From contig JAADJZ010000006.1 in NCBI GenBank assembly GCA_011032825.1, positions 1,612,001 to 1,676,000 on the forward strand: a stretch of 64,000 nucleotides of DNA. Reading direction: 5' to 3'. This DNA comes from Massariosphaeria phaeospora. Its lineage: Eukaryota; Ascomycota; Dothideomycetes; Pleosporales. Position 1 is the first letter of the stretch, and the number at the start of each line of letters is the position of its first letter. Under the pieces are notes generated by a model. It worked only from the letters and a program-made list of their open reading frames with translations, was not told the origin of the DNA and did no database searches. Positions 33,507-44,773 of the stretch are shown in pieces. Made by a program: the position numbers and the translations under genes.

Positions 33507-35357
33507 ATGGTTCTTGGGATTCTCATCGCAATCATTGCTGCACCAGGACTACTCGGCTCACAGGAAGCCATCCGGCAATCTCAAGCAAAGGAGAAAAAGG
33601 AAGAGCATCGTGCACGCCGCTGCAACTTGATCGCAACATGTGTCAAGTCCTCTATGAGAAGCGGAGAGATCAATGGTCGGCCGGTTGTTCTCAAAGATGG
33701 CAAGGTATATATGCTTCCACATGTTCTGAGAAGTTTTCTGACCCCAACAAAGCTCTGGATTGACACCGGGACTAGTGATGGGAGTCCATATGGCCACCAC
33801 TATGCGGGGTATTATCTACCGTACCCGGATACTAGCCATGAAGGTCTTGTCACCACAATCACCGACGAAGCTCCTATCATGAACTGGGTCTATTTGGACA
33901 AGGATACCTACGAAGTGAAGTACGGCGTTCGGCTCGACGCGCAACCGAATATTACAGGTCCATTTGACTGCACTCGCCAGGATCGCCGCTTGACACTCGA
34001 TGGCTGGGAGGGATGGTGCGCCGTAGAGGAGTTTCCTACTCGCTGGGCCCTTTACTTCGACAAAGACGATGATGGTCTTCGTTCTAAAGTCGCGCCGGGG
34101 ACTCGTGTACTCGCCATAGAACTGTCACGAAGAGAGAAGAGGTGGAAAAAGGAAGTCAGTGAACGGCAACAGGACCAGACGACGAAGCGGGCTGTTGATG
34201 CAAAGCAAGATGCACCCGTTGAACACCAGGCTATTGAAGAGCCTCAACTCGACCCACCAAGTGTGTCGGACGTGCTACCAGAACCTTTCAGTGTACCACC
34301 ATCTACATTTTCGGAGAAGGTTCCGCGAAACGAGCCTGACTTGCCACCACCTCCCAAAACCCCGCCACCAGCGTACTCCACTACTCTAGAGCTACCACCC
34401 CTGAAAACCTCAACAGTAACATTCCCGACTTCTGTGTCATTCTCCTTGCCAGAAGGGGGTGCACCTTCCAGGGAGAAACGTGCTACACCGAAAATGAACA
34501 GAAGCAGTGGCACTCGAACACTGGCGCAAGCCCAGATGTTCGAAGCCATGGCTTTACGACAAGCACCCAGCGCTGACTCAATCTTCAAGGATTTCAAACC
34601 CGCATCACGACCTCCCAGCGCCGCCGAGTCTGTATCTGTATATCCGGACCCACGAATGAGCACCGATGCTCTACCGCTTTATCCGGAACGTCCAAATCAA
34701 TACATTCCGCCGCCATTTCCTCCATCTTCTGTTGCGCTCGGTAGTTTGCAGCAAAGCCAACCATCTCCACAACTGACCTCACAACCTCCCGGTTCTGACC
34801 CTGCGGTATTTGGTGGTTATACCGAGAACGCTCCTACTGAGCCAACTTCGAGAGCTCCATCACTATCCAGTGCTAAAAGCAACAATGACTCGATGAGGCG
34901 TGAGGGCTCCGCAAGAAGAATGATATCCAGGGAACTTCCCAAGACATCAATACCACCTTCACGCGCCTCATCTGCAACCCGTGGTAAGGGAGCTCCAGGC
35001 CGCAGTCTCCCAAGAGCAGCTGACTCCAGAGACCGACGAGTAGCATCAGTCAGTCAAATCGCAGCCCCGTCACCCACGCAAGGCCACCCCAAACCCATCC
35101 CATCACGAAAGCCTCAGAAACTACCATCAAAGACAACGCCAACCACCAACAGGTCCTCTCCATCCCCACGCCCAAGAACCACCTCAACCCAAGCCCCCTC
35201 CCCGCTCCTTCCCCCGATCACTCACCCGCGCCGCCACCCCCTCATCCACGAAACCAACCGCCTCGACCACGAGCACAGGAACGAAGAACCAGGCCATAGC
35301 AAACAGAGCCGGACCTCCGGCCCGCGCACCAAATTTGCAGGCCCGGCAAAGGAGTAG
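33507..35357 (+). CDS. Fungal protein of unknown function, Pro/Ser-rich C-terminus
   Basis: A single uninterrupted frame of 616 residues. The first about 18 residues (MVLGILIAIIAAPGLLGS) are hydrophobic, suggesting a signal anchor or an N-terminal membrane segment. Residues 30-220 form a globular, Trp/Tyr-rich domain (GRPVVLKDGKVYMLP, GHHYAGYYLPYPD, LTLDGWEGWCAVEEFPTRWA). The rest is low-complexity Pro/Ser/Thr/Arg-rich sequence, probably disordered. The layout resembles a widespread ascomycete hypothetical family whose N-terminal domain is conserved. No catalytic motif was seen and no function is assigned. Confidence 0.8.
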   Translation: MVLGILIAIIAAPGLLGSQEAIRQSQAKEKKEEHRARRCNLIATCVKSSMRSGEINGRPVVLKDGKVYMLPHVLRSFLTPTKLWIDTGTSDGSPYGHHYAGYYLPYPDTSHEGLVTTITDEAPIMNWVYLDKDTYEVKYGVRLDAQPNITGPFDCTRQDRRLTLDGWEGWCAVEEFPTRWALYFDKDDDGLRSKVAPGTRVLAIELSRREKRWKKEVSERQQDQTTKRAVDAKQDAPVEHQAIEEPQLDPPSVSDVLPEPFSVPPSTFSEKVPRNEPDLPPPPKTPPPAYSTTLELPPLKTSTVTFPTSVSFSLPEGGAPSREKRATPKMNRSSGTRTLAQAQMFEAMALRQAPSADSIFKDFKPASRPPSAAESVSVYPDPRMSTDALPLYPERPNQYIPPPFPPSSVALGSLQQSQPSPQLTSQPPGSDPAVFGGYTENAPTEPTSRAPSLSSAKSNNDSMRREGSARRMISRELPKTSIPPSRASSATRGKGAPGRSLPRAADSRDRRVASVSQIAAPSPTQGHPKPIPSRKPQKLPSKTTPTTNRSSPSPRPRTTSTQAPSPLLPPITHPRRHPLIHETNRLDHEHRNEEPGHSKQSRTSGPRTKFAGPAKE

Positions 35358-36413
35358 AACTACTTCGAGCCTGATGCGCGAAATCGACGAGATAGTCCAG
35401 CCTAGCCAGAGCGCGGCAGGGAGCCCGTCGAGGAAGGTGGATGTTAGAGGGGAGGGGCAGCATGAGAGGCAAGCGTCGTTGAGGAGAACAGCGGTGTCAA
35501 GGATGCCGTTGAGGAGCGATGGAGGACTGAAGGCTGGGGGAGAGGGGGATGTAAGAAAGGAAGCGGTGACGGGTGAGGAGCACGGTTCCGGGGAGAGGTG
35601 ATAGTCGGTTCCTTGGATGCAGGATAGCTTCACACTTGAGTGTGCATTTAAACGCCCTTCTGCGCTGGATTAGACACTAATACCTATTCCCATCATCAAC
35701 ATCATCTCTCCACGTACAATTTCCGCAGTCCTCCAAACCCCACCTCACTCACCAATCCAATTTCTCTCCACTAGCTTGACTCAATCCCCACACACACAAA
35801 CTCTCCACTCACCACGCCAGAACCCCCAACTGGTTTCACAATCCCCACCTCCAGCTCAGCTCAGCTCAGATCGGCTTTTTCCCATCCCATCTCCCGGGTG
35901 TCCCCACATTCACCCTTATGCAGAAACCGCACGAGCCACCGTCGCATCTGAAACTCGAACCACCATCTGCTGAGCTGACGAATTTCAAAAGGCCCTTCCT
36001 ACTCGTCTGACGAAAATGCAGACGAGACAATCATGTGTCACGAGCTTTACGTAGGCGATGTGTCGGGTTGGATCACGCGAGCGAGCGGGTGGGTGAGGAG
36101 TGGGTTGGGAGCTTGCGACAGACAGTGCGGTTTGTGTACAGTAAGTAGGACGGACTGCCAAACTGAGCTAAGCTCTAGAATCGAAACTATGTGGCAGTCT
36201 GTACCTCACTAGCACTAGCACTAATTGTAGTTCTTCGAGTTGCCTCGTTGGAACTGGTACTCCCTTCCGACCCATTTTTTCTTTTCTCTTCTTCATTTTT
36301 CCAAGCAAGAGCCTTGAACGCCGAGATCAGATCGAGCGAGACAATTGATTGACAACGATTAAACTAAACTGAGCTGTGAAGCACACCAACGTACGTACTG
36401 GTAGCACACCGCC
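35358..36413. other. Intergenic, no gene seen
   Basis: About 1 kb between two + strand genes. A pyrimidine-rich stretch at 35640-35890 and a short AGCTC repeat near 35853-35868 were noted. Confidence 0.55.
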
Positions 36414-37680
36414 ATGTCCGCCTCCACGCGCCTCTACGCCCGCCTCGCCCAAATCCCACAAGATGCCTCCGACCCAGAGAGCCTCGCCGACCTCGTCGTG
36501 TGCGCCTTCGGCGCCTTCGAGCGGTACTACGTGTGCTGGAAGAATCGCGGTGGCGCGTACAGGCAAGGTGAGTGCGCCAGCTCAAGCCCAACCCTCATCC
36601 CCCCCTAACATCCCCCACTCAACAGACGGCTACGACCTCCCCCCCACCCTCCACGCCTGGCTCTGGCCCCCCGACGGCTCGGCGCGCGACTACGCGAGTC
36701 TGCAGGTAGTGTTTGGGCGCGGCGATGCGTATTTCGCGGCGGACAGGAGCGGGAAGGTCGAGTGTAAGGCGGTGGAGGGCGAGGAGAAGGGGGAAAAGAT
36801 GCCGGGGTTGCGAAGGGCGAGGACGGTGTCGTTGTTGAGACCGCGGGCGGATACGGGGGGAGAGTCGTCGACGGTAACAAGGCGGTCTATGTCTGTGGAG
36901 GAACGAATACCTTCGACTGTGGCGTTTGCGAGGCCGGTGTCGGAGGTGTTGTCTGTTTCGCAGTGGTCGTCGTCGTCGCGACCGCCGAGTACGACGTTCT
37001 CGCGGCCAGTATCAGAAGCCTCATATCCCTCGCAGCCCTCCACACGTCCGTCCAGCACATCCAGCGCAATCCTTCCGAAACCTGCATTCGACACCGAGAT
37101 CAACCCAACAGACTCAATACCCGAAACAACGCCGAAAGACACCATCATAGAGACACCACCGAGTTCGACCTGGGCACGGTTAACACGTCGATCGCGACCG
37201 CTAAGCATGACATTCACCCCCAGCGCCTTCGCCTTCGCCAAGATCGAAGAAGGCAAACGATTCACCTCGACAGCGGGCTCACCTATCAGGGATCCCGCAC
37301 GCTGTCCATGCAATTGCCACCACTCCTCGGCCGCAAAACCAAAACTAAAACCCTCCTACTCGTACTCAGACGCAAGCGTGCAAACCTCACCCTCGCTCTC
37401 ACCACCGCGAACCGCACTCCGCATCGACACCAGCAGCGCCTCCAATTCCTCTTACAACACCCACTCCAGCACCCTCTCACTCGAAACGCCGGACTTGGTA
37501 GCGGCGCATCCGTTTCCCATGGGAAGAATGCTGGACTATTTCAGCAAACCAAGCTATCAGCTCGGGGATTCGCTCATGTCGAGTTATTATTACGAGTACC
37601 AAGAGCCCGTGTATGAATATCAGGGGGAGTTCGCGGACGCGCCGTGGGGGTCTGCGGCTGGGAGGCGGCATACGGCGTGA
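36414..37680 (+). CDS. Fungal protein of unknown function, Ser/Pro-rich
   Basis: Exons 36414-36567 and 36626-37680 join in frame to 402 residues. The N-terminal about 95 residues are conserved-looking (DLVVCAFGAFERYYVCWKN, HAWLWPPDGSARDYASLQVV, FGRGDAYFA). The remainder is Ser/Thr/Pro-rich with one Cys/His cluster, RCPCNCHHS, and an unusual Tyr-rich tail (SSYYYEYQEPVYEYQGE). There is no signal peptide. It looks like a cytoplasmic or nuclear fungal protein with a small folded head and a long disordered tail; no function is assigned. ATG 36414 begins the conserved part. Confidence 0.8.
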
Positions 37681-38579
37681 GATGCAGGTTGCGGGTATGT
37701 CGGGATGGATGGAGCAGGGTCGGCACGAAGGAGAGGAGAGATAAGCTGCCGTCGCCAATTCTGATTATCGCGTAGAGGGATATCGGAAGCGTGGCCATTG
37801 TAAGGGAGGGTAGACCCAGGACAGACGAGCTAGATTGCGGAAGCAAGTGTTAGTACGGCGTTCTGTGACGTTCAGACTTAGTTGCTAGCGTTTCTTCCTG
37901 TATATCAAGAGCATCGAAGGGCTTCCAGGTCCTAGGCAGGAGGACAAGGCGCCTATACCCACTATATCATCGGTTAGCTTTTTCTTCTATTTTCAAGAAC
38001 CTTACTGCTTCGGTCCATTTTTCATTCGGAGGCATGTGATTATGAGGCCCGTATACCGCCCACTTGAGAAGTTGACACTTGGAAAATAGCATATGAAATA
38101 GCGCTGGCCATAACGTACTCGCCAATATAGAGCTCAAAGACGAGGGGGACGACGAAATAGTTTCTGAAGACGTAGTCTTTTTTTGTAATTATCGTCTCGA
38201 TTCTACTGGCAATCCGATTCATGTCGCTGCGGTCCCATGCCCCAAAATTTCACTCGCACCACCCAGACGCCTTTTTGAAGCGTCATGTAAGAGGCCGTCC
38301 GCAACGTATTAAGAGAGGGGTATGCTTACGTCATCTCATGAAAACAGAATCAAGAAAGAAGCGGAGAAGACGGAGAAAGAAGGAGAAGAAAGCTGCAGAT
38401 CGCTTAGCCATATGACGAGGTAAAATCGTGCAAATCTAGCACCATCATATATACCGCGCTGGCTCACTCCATCAGTGAGAATATACAGCGGTGGTTCTCG
38501 GGGACGCGAGTAGGGCTGTTGCGCTCTAGTTTTGATCCAATGCCCGGGTTTCCAAGCCTGTGTTTGCATCCGGCGCCTC
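37681..38579. other. Convergent 3' flanks, no gene seen
   Basis: 900 bases between two convergent genes. Only short frames without family features were found. Confidence 0.6.
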
Positions 38580-40085
38580 TTATGAAGCGAAAACGCGGAC
38601 ATTGAGATCAACGCTCCCCGTAGCTATGACGCATCTTATACCGGCTCTGGCAGCCTCCTCCTCTTTCTTTTTCGTGATGCCGTTGACAGGTGTGCCATTC
38701 GACGCGTCTCCGTTTACCGGCACGTCTTTGACGACATTTGGCGCCCAGCGTATACAGCTTACGAAGTGGCCATGTGCATCTTCTACTGTCTTGACACATC
38801 GGCCTTCTTGTGTGAGATCCCAGCATCGGATTGTCTTGTCATCGGAGACGGAGAGGAGATATTTACCGCCAGGATGGAAGTTAAGACCGCGGACCCAGTT
38901 ATCATGGCCAACGAGTGTCTTGATTAGCGTTCCTCGGCCGTCCCATATCTTTATCGTCTTGTCTCTTGATCCGGTTGCAATGAACTCGGCAGAGCTACTC
39001 AGTGGTGGTGCCTTTTTCAAGCCGGCTAACGACGCCAAGCCGGAATAGCATACTGGAGGCGCGATTGCTACACATTCAATGGTGTGCTCGTGGCCTACAA
39101 ACGTGCATCTCGCTTCGCCGGAACCGGCATCCCATAGACGTGCGGTTTGATCATTTCCTGCAGACACAAGCCAGCGACCGTCAAAGCTTGGTGAAACATC
39201 ACGCACCCAGTCTGCGTGGCCGCGTATCGTCTTCACACAGTAGCCCGTCGTGACGTCCCACACCCGAAGGGTCTTATCTCGAGAGGCAGAGACGAGGAGG
39301 TTGCCGGAGCTGGGAGATCCCGCCGCGCCGCTGGGGACGAAGCGGATCGCGGACACGGAATGATCGTGGCCGGGGAGGGTTCGGATATTCTTGTATTCGT
39401 CAGAAGGATCCCATAGCTTGATCGTCATGTCACTCGAACATGAAGCCAACAGCGTGCCTCCTCTTGGACCGCCAAAGTCCACGTCTAGTACGCCCTTGGT
39501 GTGGCCTTTCACAGTCCGCTCCAATTCGCCTAGTTCCCAATCCCAGACCTTGATAGTGGTATCTTCGGAGCCTGACGCAAGAGACGAGAATATAGGGTGG
39601 AAGGCGACGCAGGTTACGGGCTGGCGGTGAGATTGGAGCGTGTGGCGTGCAGGCGCGCGAGGCAGCCAGCTTGTGGGATCTTGGTTTTTGCGGAGGAGAG
39701 AGGTCGGGGTCCCAGAGTCGAGTTCGGTCTGCAGCGTCTGGTTTCTCTGCTCTAGCTCGAGCACCTGCGTGAGGTTAGCCTGGGCCTCGACGTCTTCACC
39801 GCCAGAAAGGGAAACGTACCTTCTTCTGCAGGCGCACCACGCTCGTCCACTTCTTCTCCAGCAGCCCCTCGTATTTCTTCCGCGTGGCATCGTCGAAGCT
39901 GGGGGCGATTTTCCCCTCGTCTCGAAAGGCTGCTGCTGTATTCGTCGCGTGGATGACGCCCAGATATGCCAGTATTGCCTTGTTCCTGGCCGCGTCACGT
40001 CAGTCATCCGTCGTCGGTCGCGGGTAAGATTGCGCACTTACAGCTCTTCGGCCTGCCGGTCGGTCAATATGGCAGGAGTGCTCAT
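38580..40085 (-). CDS. nudF: LIS1/NudF dynein regulator (LisH and WD40 repeats)
   Basis: Exons 40042-40085, 39820-39985 and 38580-39764 give 464 residues. A LisH dimerisation motif (about 8-40, LTDRQAEEL then [10 protein letters not shown]), a short coiled coil (about 60-85, [19 protein letters not shown]) and seven WD40 repeats (for example [55 protein letters not shown]) are in the normal LIS1 order. The protein binds cytoplasmic dynein with NudE and dynactin and is needed for nuclear migration in hyphae. Its start codon is 707 bases from that of a divergently transcribed TOG-domain microtubule polymerase. The symbol is the Aspergillus name; Neurospora calls it lis-1. Confidence 0.95.
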
Positions 40086-40792
40086 GGCGACGGGTGGTGC
40101 CTAGGTGCAATCGCCGCTGTAGGCGACCATGGACGTCAGGGCGGATCGGGCGCAGTAGATGTTTGGGCGCTCTTGGCAACGGGTGGGGAGTTGTCGGTGA
40201 GAGGCCGGGCGCGGCGGGCGCGGCGACTGGTACTGCGGAGAGGGTGAGCGCGAGCAATGGCGGACAGCAATGCGCAGCAAGACAGCGCACAGTGACGCGA
40301 CCGGCGTGGTGGGGTGGTGGGGTGAGTGGTGGTGCAGCGGTGGAATTGTCGAGGGCCTAGCTTGTCGTCGTCGTCGGTGGGCCGTCTCCGGTTGCCGGGA
40401 AACGGGGGCTCAACACACGCAGCCCAAGCAACACGCACTGGTGTGCAACAACACCTGCACCCTTCCCTTCCCCGCCACGCTCAGCACCCGCACTCAGGGC
40501 CACTACTCGAGACAGAACAACACCCCGAACACGCAGTCCGAGTGCATTTGTCGCTAGACGCCGCTACACCACAGTAAGTTGTCCTGGGTCGCGCCTGCCT
40601 CCCGACCGCCACGGCTCGCGCAGGGCGTGGCTCAGCCAGAGCACCGCCCGACCCTCCAGCTTCCCCCTCGCATGGCCCGCACCGCAGCGGTTGGGACTGG
40701 CGCTTCCTTCTGGGTTTCTTCCGGCCGAGACAATGCAGCTGACGCGCCCTCTAGCTTTCTTCGACACCGGTGATAGCCCGCCGCCGCCCAAC
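40086..40792. promoter_or_regulatory. Shared upstream region of nudF (-) and the TOG-domain gene (+)
   Basis: A 707-base GC-rich spacer between two divergent start codons. No TATA-like element was seen near either start. Both products act on microtubule plus ends or dynein, so co-expression from this region is plausible but not shown. Confidence 0.55.
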
Positions 40793-43601
40793 ATGGCCGA
40801 CGGAGAGGAGGACCTCAGCGCGCTCCCGCTGAACGACCGGTTCGTGCACAAGAACTGGAAGGTCAGGAAAGAGGCCTACGAAGCTGCCGCAAAGGAGTTC
40901 GACAGCGCCACCAGCGAATCAGACCCCGTCGTGCGCCAGTTCGTCCAGGATGCCAGCATATGGAAAGGCGTCGTCGGCGACTCGAACGTCGCAGCACAGC
41001 AGGAAGGCCTGGCCGCTCTATGCTCGTTTCTCCAGATAGCAGGCACACAGGGCTGCACGCGGTATGGCCTACTACACTGCGGGGTTGTGGTGGACATCCC
41101 ATGCTAACACACCATGGCAGGACGAGGGGTATCACCATCGCGACCATCGCCGAGAAGGGCCTCCCGTCGTCGAGGCCGGCCGCCAAGCAGAAATCACTGG
41201 AAGCCCTGATGCTATACGTTGAGCTCGACAAGCCCGATCCCGTCATCGAAGAGCTTTTGCCTATTCTCTCCAACAAGCAGCCCAAGGTTATCGCCACGAC
41301 GCTGGATGCCCTGACGCAGATATATCACGCTTTCGGATGCAAAACAGTCGAGCCCAAGCCTGTCCTCAAGATATTACCAAAGGTGTACGGTCACGCTGAT
41401 AAGAATGTCCGTGCAAAGGCCCAGGAATTAACCGTTGAGTTTTACCGATGGCTCAAAGAGGCTATGAAGCCCCTGTTCTGGGGCGAGTTGAAGCCAGTCC
41501 AGCAACAAGATCTGGACAAGCTCTTCCAAAAGGTCAAAGACGAACCCCCGCCAAAGCAAGAGAGACTACTTCGCTCCCAGCAAGCAGCAAAGGCGAGGGA
41601 AGTCGCTGCTCCAGAAGGCGACGATGTTGAAGACGAAGAGGAAGAAGAAGTCGAAATCGAGCTTGAGCTCGAATACGAGCCCGTGGACGTGCTGGCAATC
41701 ATTCCGAAAGACTACAGTGAGCGACTTGATTCGAAGAAGTGGAAGGATCGAAAGGAAGTCCTCGAAGAAGTTCAAAAAGCATTGAATCAGCCGAAAATTG
41801 CCGAGGGCCATTTTGACGAGCTGGTTCGAGGATTCGCGAAAAGCATGAAGGATGCGAATATTGCTGTTGTTTCGACGGCGGCCAACTGCGTTGAACTTTT
41901 GGCCAGGGGGCTGAGAAGGGGTTTCTCTAAATACCGTTCCACCATCATGAACTCAATGATGGAGAGGTTGAAAGAGAAGAAGGCGACGGTAACAGACGCA
42001 ATCAGTGCGGCGTTGGATGCCGTCTTTGCTTCTACAAGTCTTCAGGACTGTCTTGAAGAGATTCTCGAATTTCTCAAGCACAAGAATCCGCAGGTCAAGC
42101 TCGAAGCGACGCGATTCCTCATTAGGTGTTTGAAGACCACAAGAGAAGCCCCCTCTCAACCCGAAGTCAAGTCGATTGCCGAGGCGTCCACGAAGCTGCT
42201 AACAGAATCACAAGAGGTGCAACGGTCTGCTGGTGCTGAGGTACTGGGCACTCTCTGGAAAATCATGGGTGACCGTATCATGAACGCCCATCTAGACGGT
42301 CTGGACGAGATAAGAAAGACGAAGATCAAAGAGTACCATGACTCTGCAGAGGTCAAGGCGAAATATAAGCCAAAAGCCGTAGCCCCTCCTCCCAAGCCCG
42401 CTGCGCCAGTTGGAAAGAAGCCGACGGGCAAACGACCAGCCGGCAAAAAGCCCGCGCCAGCAGCAGCGGCACCTCCACCACCACCAGTGGAAGAGCCAAC
42501 CGCGCCTCTAGCACCGAAGCCCACATCACGTCCGGGAGCCTCGAAACTCGCAGGTCCTAAATCTGGTCTGGCAGCACCCTCGCGATTAGGTGGGTTAAAG
42601 AAACCCGGGTCAGGTATCGCTGCTGCTGCCTCGCCCAGACGTGCTGTAGTCTCCCCAGATTTTGAGGAAGCCGCACCACCGCCCCAACCTAAACTTCCTT
42701 CTTCGCTGGGAAGAGGGCTTGCTGGTCGACCACTCGGAAAACCTCCTACCGAGTCCGCACCCCCTGTAGCGCCATCACAGGCACCAACTGGACTCAGTCT
42801 CGTCGAGCGAGCCGAACTGGACGAGCTTCGCGCAGAGGTTGAAAGACTCCGGCGGCAGAACGAGGAAGTTCGCACAGAGAGGACGAACCTTACCTCTCAA
42901 ATACACGAGCTTCAGAATCAGAACGCTCAACTCATTGAAGATCACACGCGCGACGTCCTTTCGATTAAGGCGAAGGAAACCCAGCTCGTACGTGCTAGAA
43001 GCGACTTTGAAGCTGCAGAGCAAACGGTGCAAAACCAACGGCGAGAGGTTGATCGACTAAAACGCGAACTTAGTCGCCAAGTGCGCGCAACCTCTCCTCC
43101 ACCCACCGACCTCGCAGACCAGATCTACACCGACACAAATTCAAATACAAACGGTGGCGCTCGCTTCGGTGACTCGGGATATGGTAATCAAGGCTTTTAC
43201 GGCAAGAGGGAGCGGAGTCTAGCAAATGGACCTACGAGTCCATCTGGGGAAGAAGGTAAGGAGAACTTCGATGGTTCTCTTTCCCGTCCCGATAGCACTC
43301 TGAGCGGCAAGCTAAGTCCCCTTCGTGCTGGTGCAGGCTCGGCTATGTCGTCACTATCCTCGCGAGGCGGCGGCCGCATCAGCCCTCCAGAGAACGGCGC
43401 AAGCAGCATGAGGGAGTCGCAAGCGGCAGCCGGCGCAGAGAGCTGGAAGCGCGCAGCCGAGGTGACGCAGAACCTCAAGCAACGCATCGAACTGATGAAG
43501 GTAAGTCGTCTCTCTCTCCATTCAAACAACCTCGGTCGTGTCCAGCCAAACTAACCATTCACGTGCAGGCGAAGCAGGGCATCGGAAAGTCACATCAGTA
43601 G
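40793..43601 (+). CDS. XMAP215/Stu2/AlpA-type microtubule polymerase (TOG domains)
   Basis: Exons 40793-41061, 41121-43500 and 43569-43601 give 893 residues, about the size of yeast Stu2. TOG1 (about 1-235, with ALPLNDRFVHKNWKVRKEAY) and TOG2 (about 283-510, YSERLDSKKWKDRKEVLEEV) bind tubulin. They are separated by an acidic linker. A Lys/Pro/Ala-rich basic region (about 515-640) likely contacts the microtubule lattice, and a coiled coil (about 650-750, LVERAELDELRAEVERLRRQ) fits dimerisation. The last exon adds only AKQGIGKSHQ. By family, the protein speeds microtubule growth at plus ends, spindle poles and kinetochores; A. nidulans AlpA is the nearest named relative I recall. Start chosen at 40793 because the protein then begins MADGEEDLSALPLNDRF. 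Confidence 0.93.
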
Positions 43602-44773
43602 AACTGTCCGTGACCTGACATTCTTTCTTCAACCGGCTTTGCATACATATATCAATTTATGCAGGGCTGCACGTATGCGGACCCCCAACGCGTTACACAG
43701 CCTCATGCGTGCCTTTTTCGGACCTCTCCCACACGCTGTGGCACCGGACCTGCACCCTAAGTTACCTCCACGCATGGTCTTGCATTGCCGCCCGGCTGTG
43801 CTACGCCGCACACGTTCTGCATACATACGAAGCTCGCTGCTGTCCTACCTACCCCTGAACTTTTTTCGTTTCCGCTTGGCTGCATTGCTGCTTCTGGATG
43901 GGCATTTTTGTGGCGTTGGGATGGGGGGAGGCATGATGAGGATATGATACGATAGGTTAGGGTGCGGGTTTCTGAGGGTGTTTTTAAATATGGCGGTCAG
44001 GCAGCAGTTTCCTTTCCGTCTGGGTGCCCTGGTCTGTTTGGGTATGAGATTCCCCCCACGTATCGTATGCAGACAGAGTAGCTTTTAATTTTTTGTTTGG
44101 TGCGATTGTTCGTCAGCGAGGGTTCTTGGATGTTGTGTTATCGGGCTGGTTTTGTGATGGCGTGGTGACTTGAATGCGGCGCTCGTGGTGACTTTTTAAC
44201 TGCGGCGCTTGTGTTTTGACATGGATATGACTGTGCTAATTGTTCTTTTACATGCGCTGTTTCTTCGCTCGTGCTCGCTCGTAGTCATTGAGTATTATAT
44301 ATCCGTCATCAAACCATGCCAAACCAAGCCAGAACGCGGGAGACTAGCTCGTCCTTCCCATGTATCTCGTTGAGTACGCATCCATCCCTAGCTTTTACTC
44401 CTCTACATTGTTCAGAGTTCTGGCCAAGTCGTCCTCCTTGGTCTGCGAATAGCAGGGATAGGATCGATACGCCCGCCGAAGGTATGTATGTATTTTGAAC
44501 GTGCAGGAAGGAGTGTGCATCTCGGGTAGCAGATCTAGATGGCAGGTTAGGAGTGGTTTTGATTGATTGAAATGGCCGATTGTTCCCTCCTCTTCTTGCA
44601 CGAGTGTTTTGAGAGTAGCACAGTGTAGAGTGTTACTAATTGGCTGTGTTTTTATACATGTAGGTAGTCTCTTTAAGACAGCCTATAGCAGGCAGGCGCT
44701 CCAATATTCGTGAGTCCGGTCACTGGGTACTAGATGATGATGCTGCTGTGAGATAGAGGGAGGAATACTCTGT
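43602..44773. other. Convergent intergenic region, no gene seen
   Basis: 1.2 kb between convergent genes, T-rich in places (43980-44300). It is expected to hold both 3' untranslated regions. Confidence 0.6.

Noticed and set aside
34244..34663. 139-codon frame antisense to the 616-residue protein
   Set aside because: Shadow of a Pro/Ser-rich coding region; Gly/Ser/Val-rich, with no start context or domain.
36690..37616. Long frames antisense and in the +3 frame to the 402-residue protein
   Set aside because: Shadows of a Ser/Pro/Thr-rich coding region, without initiator context or domains.
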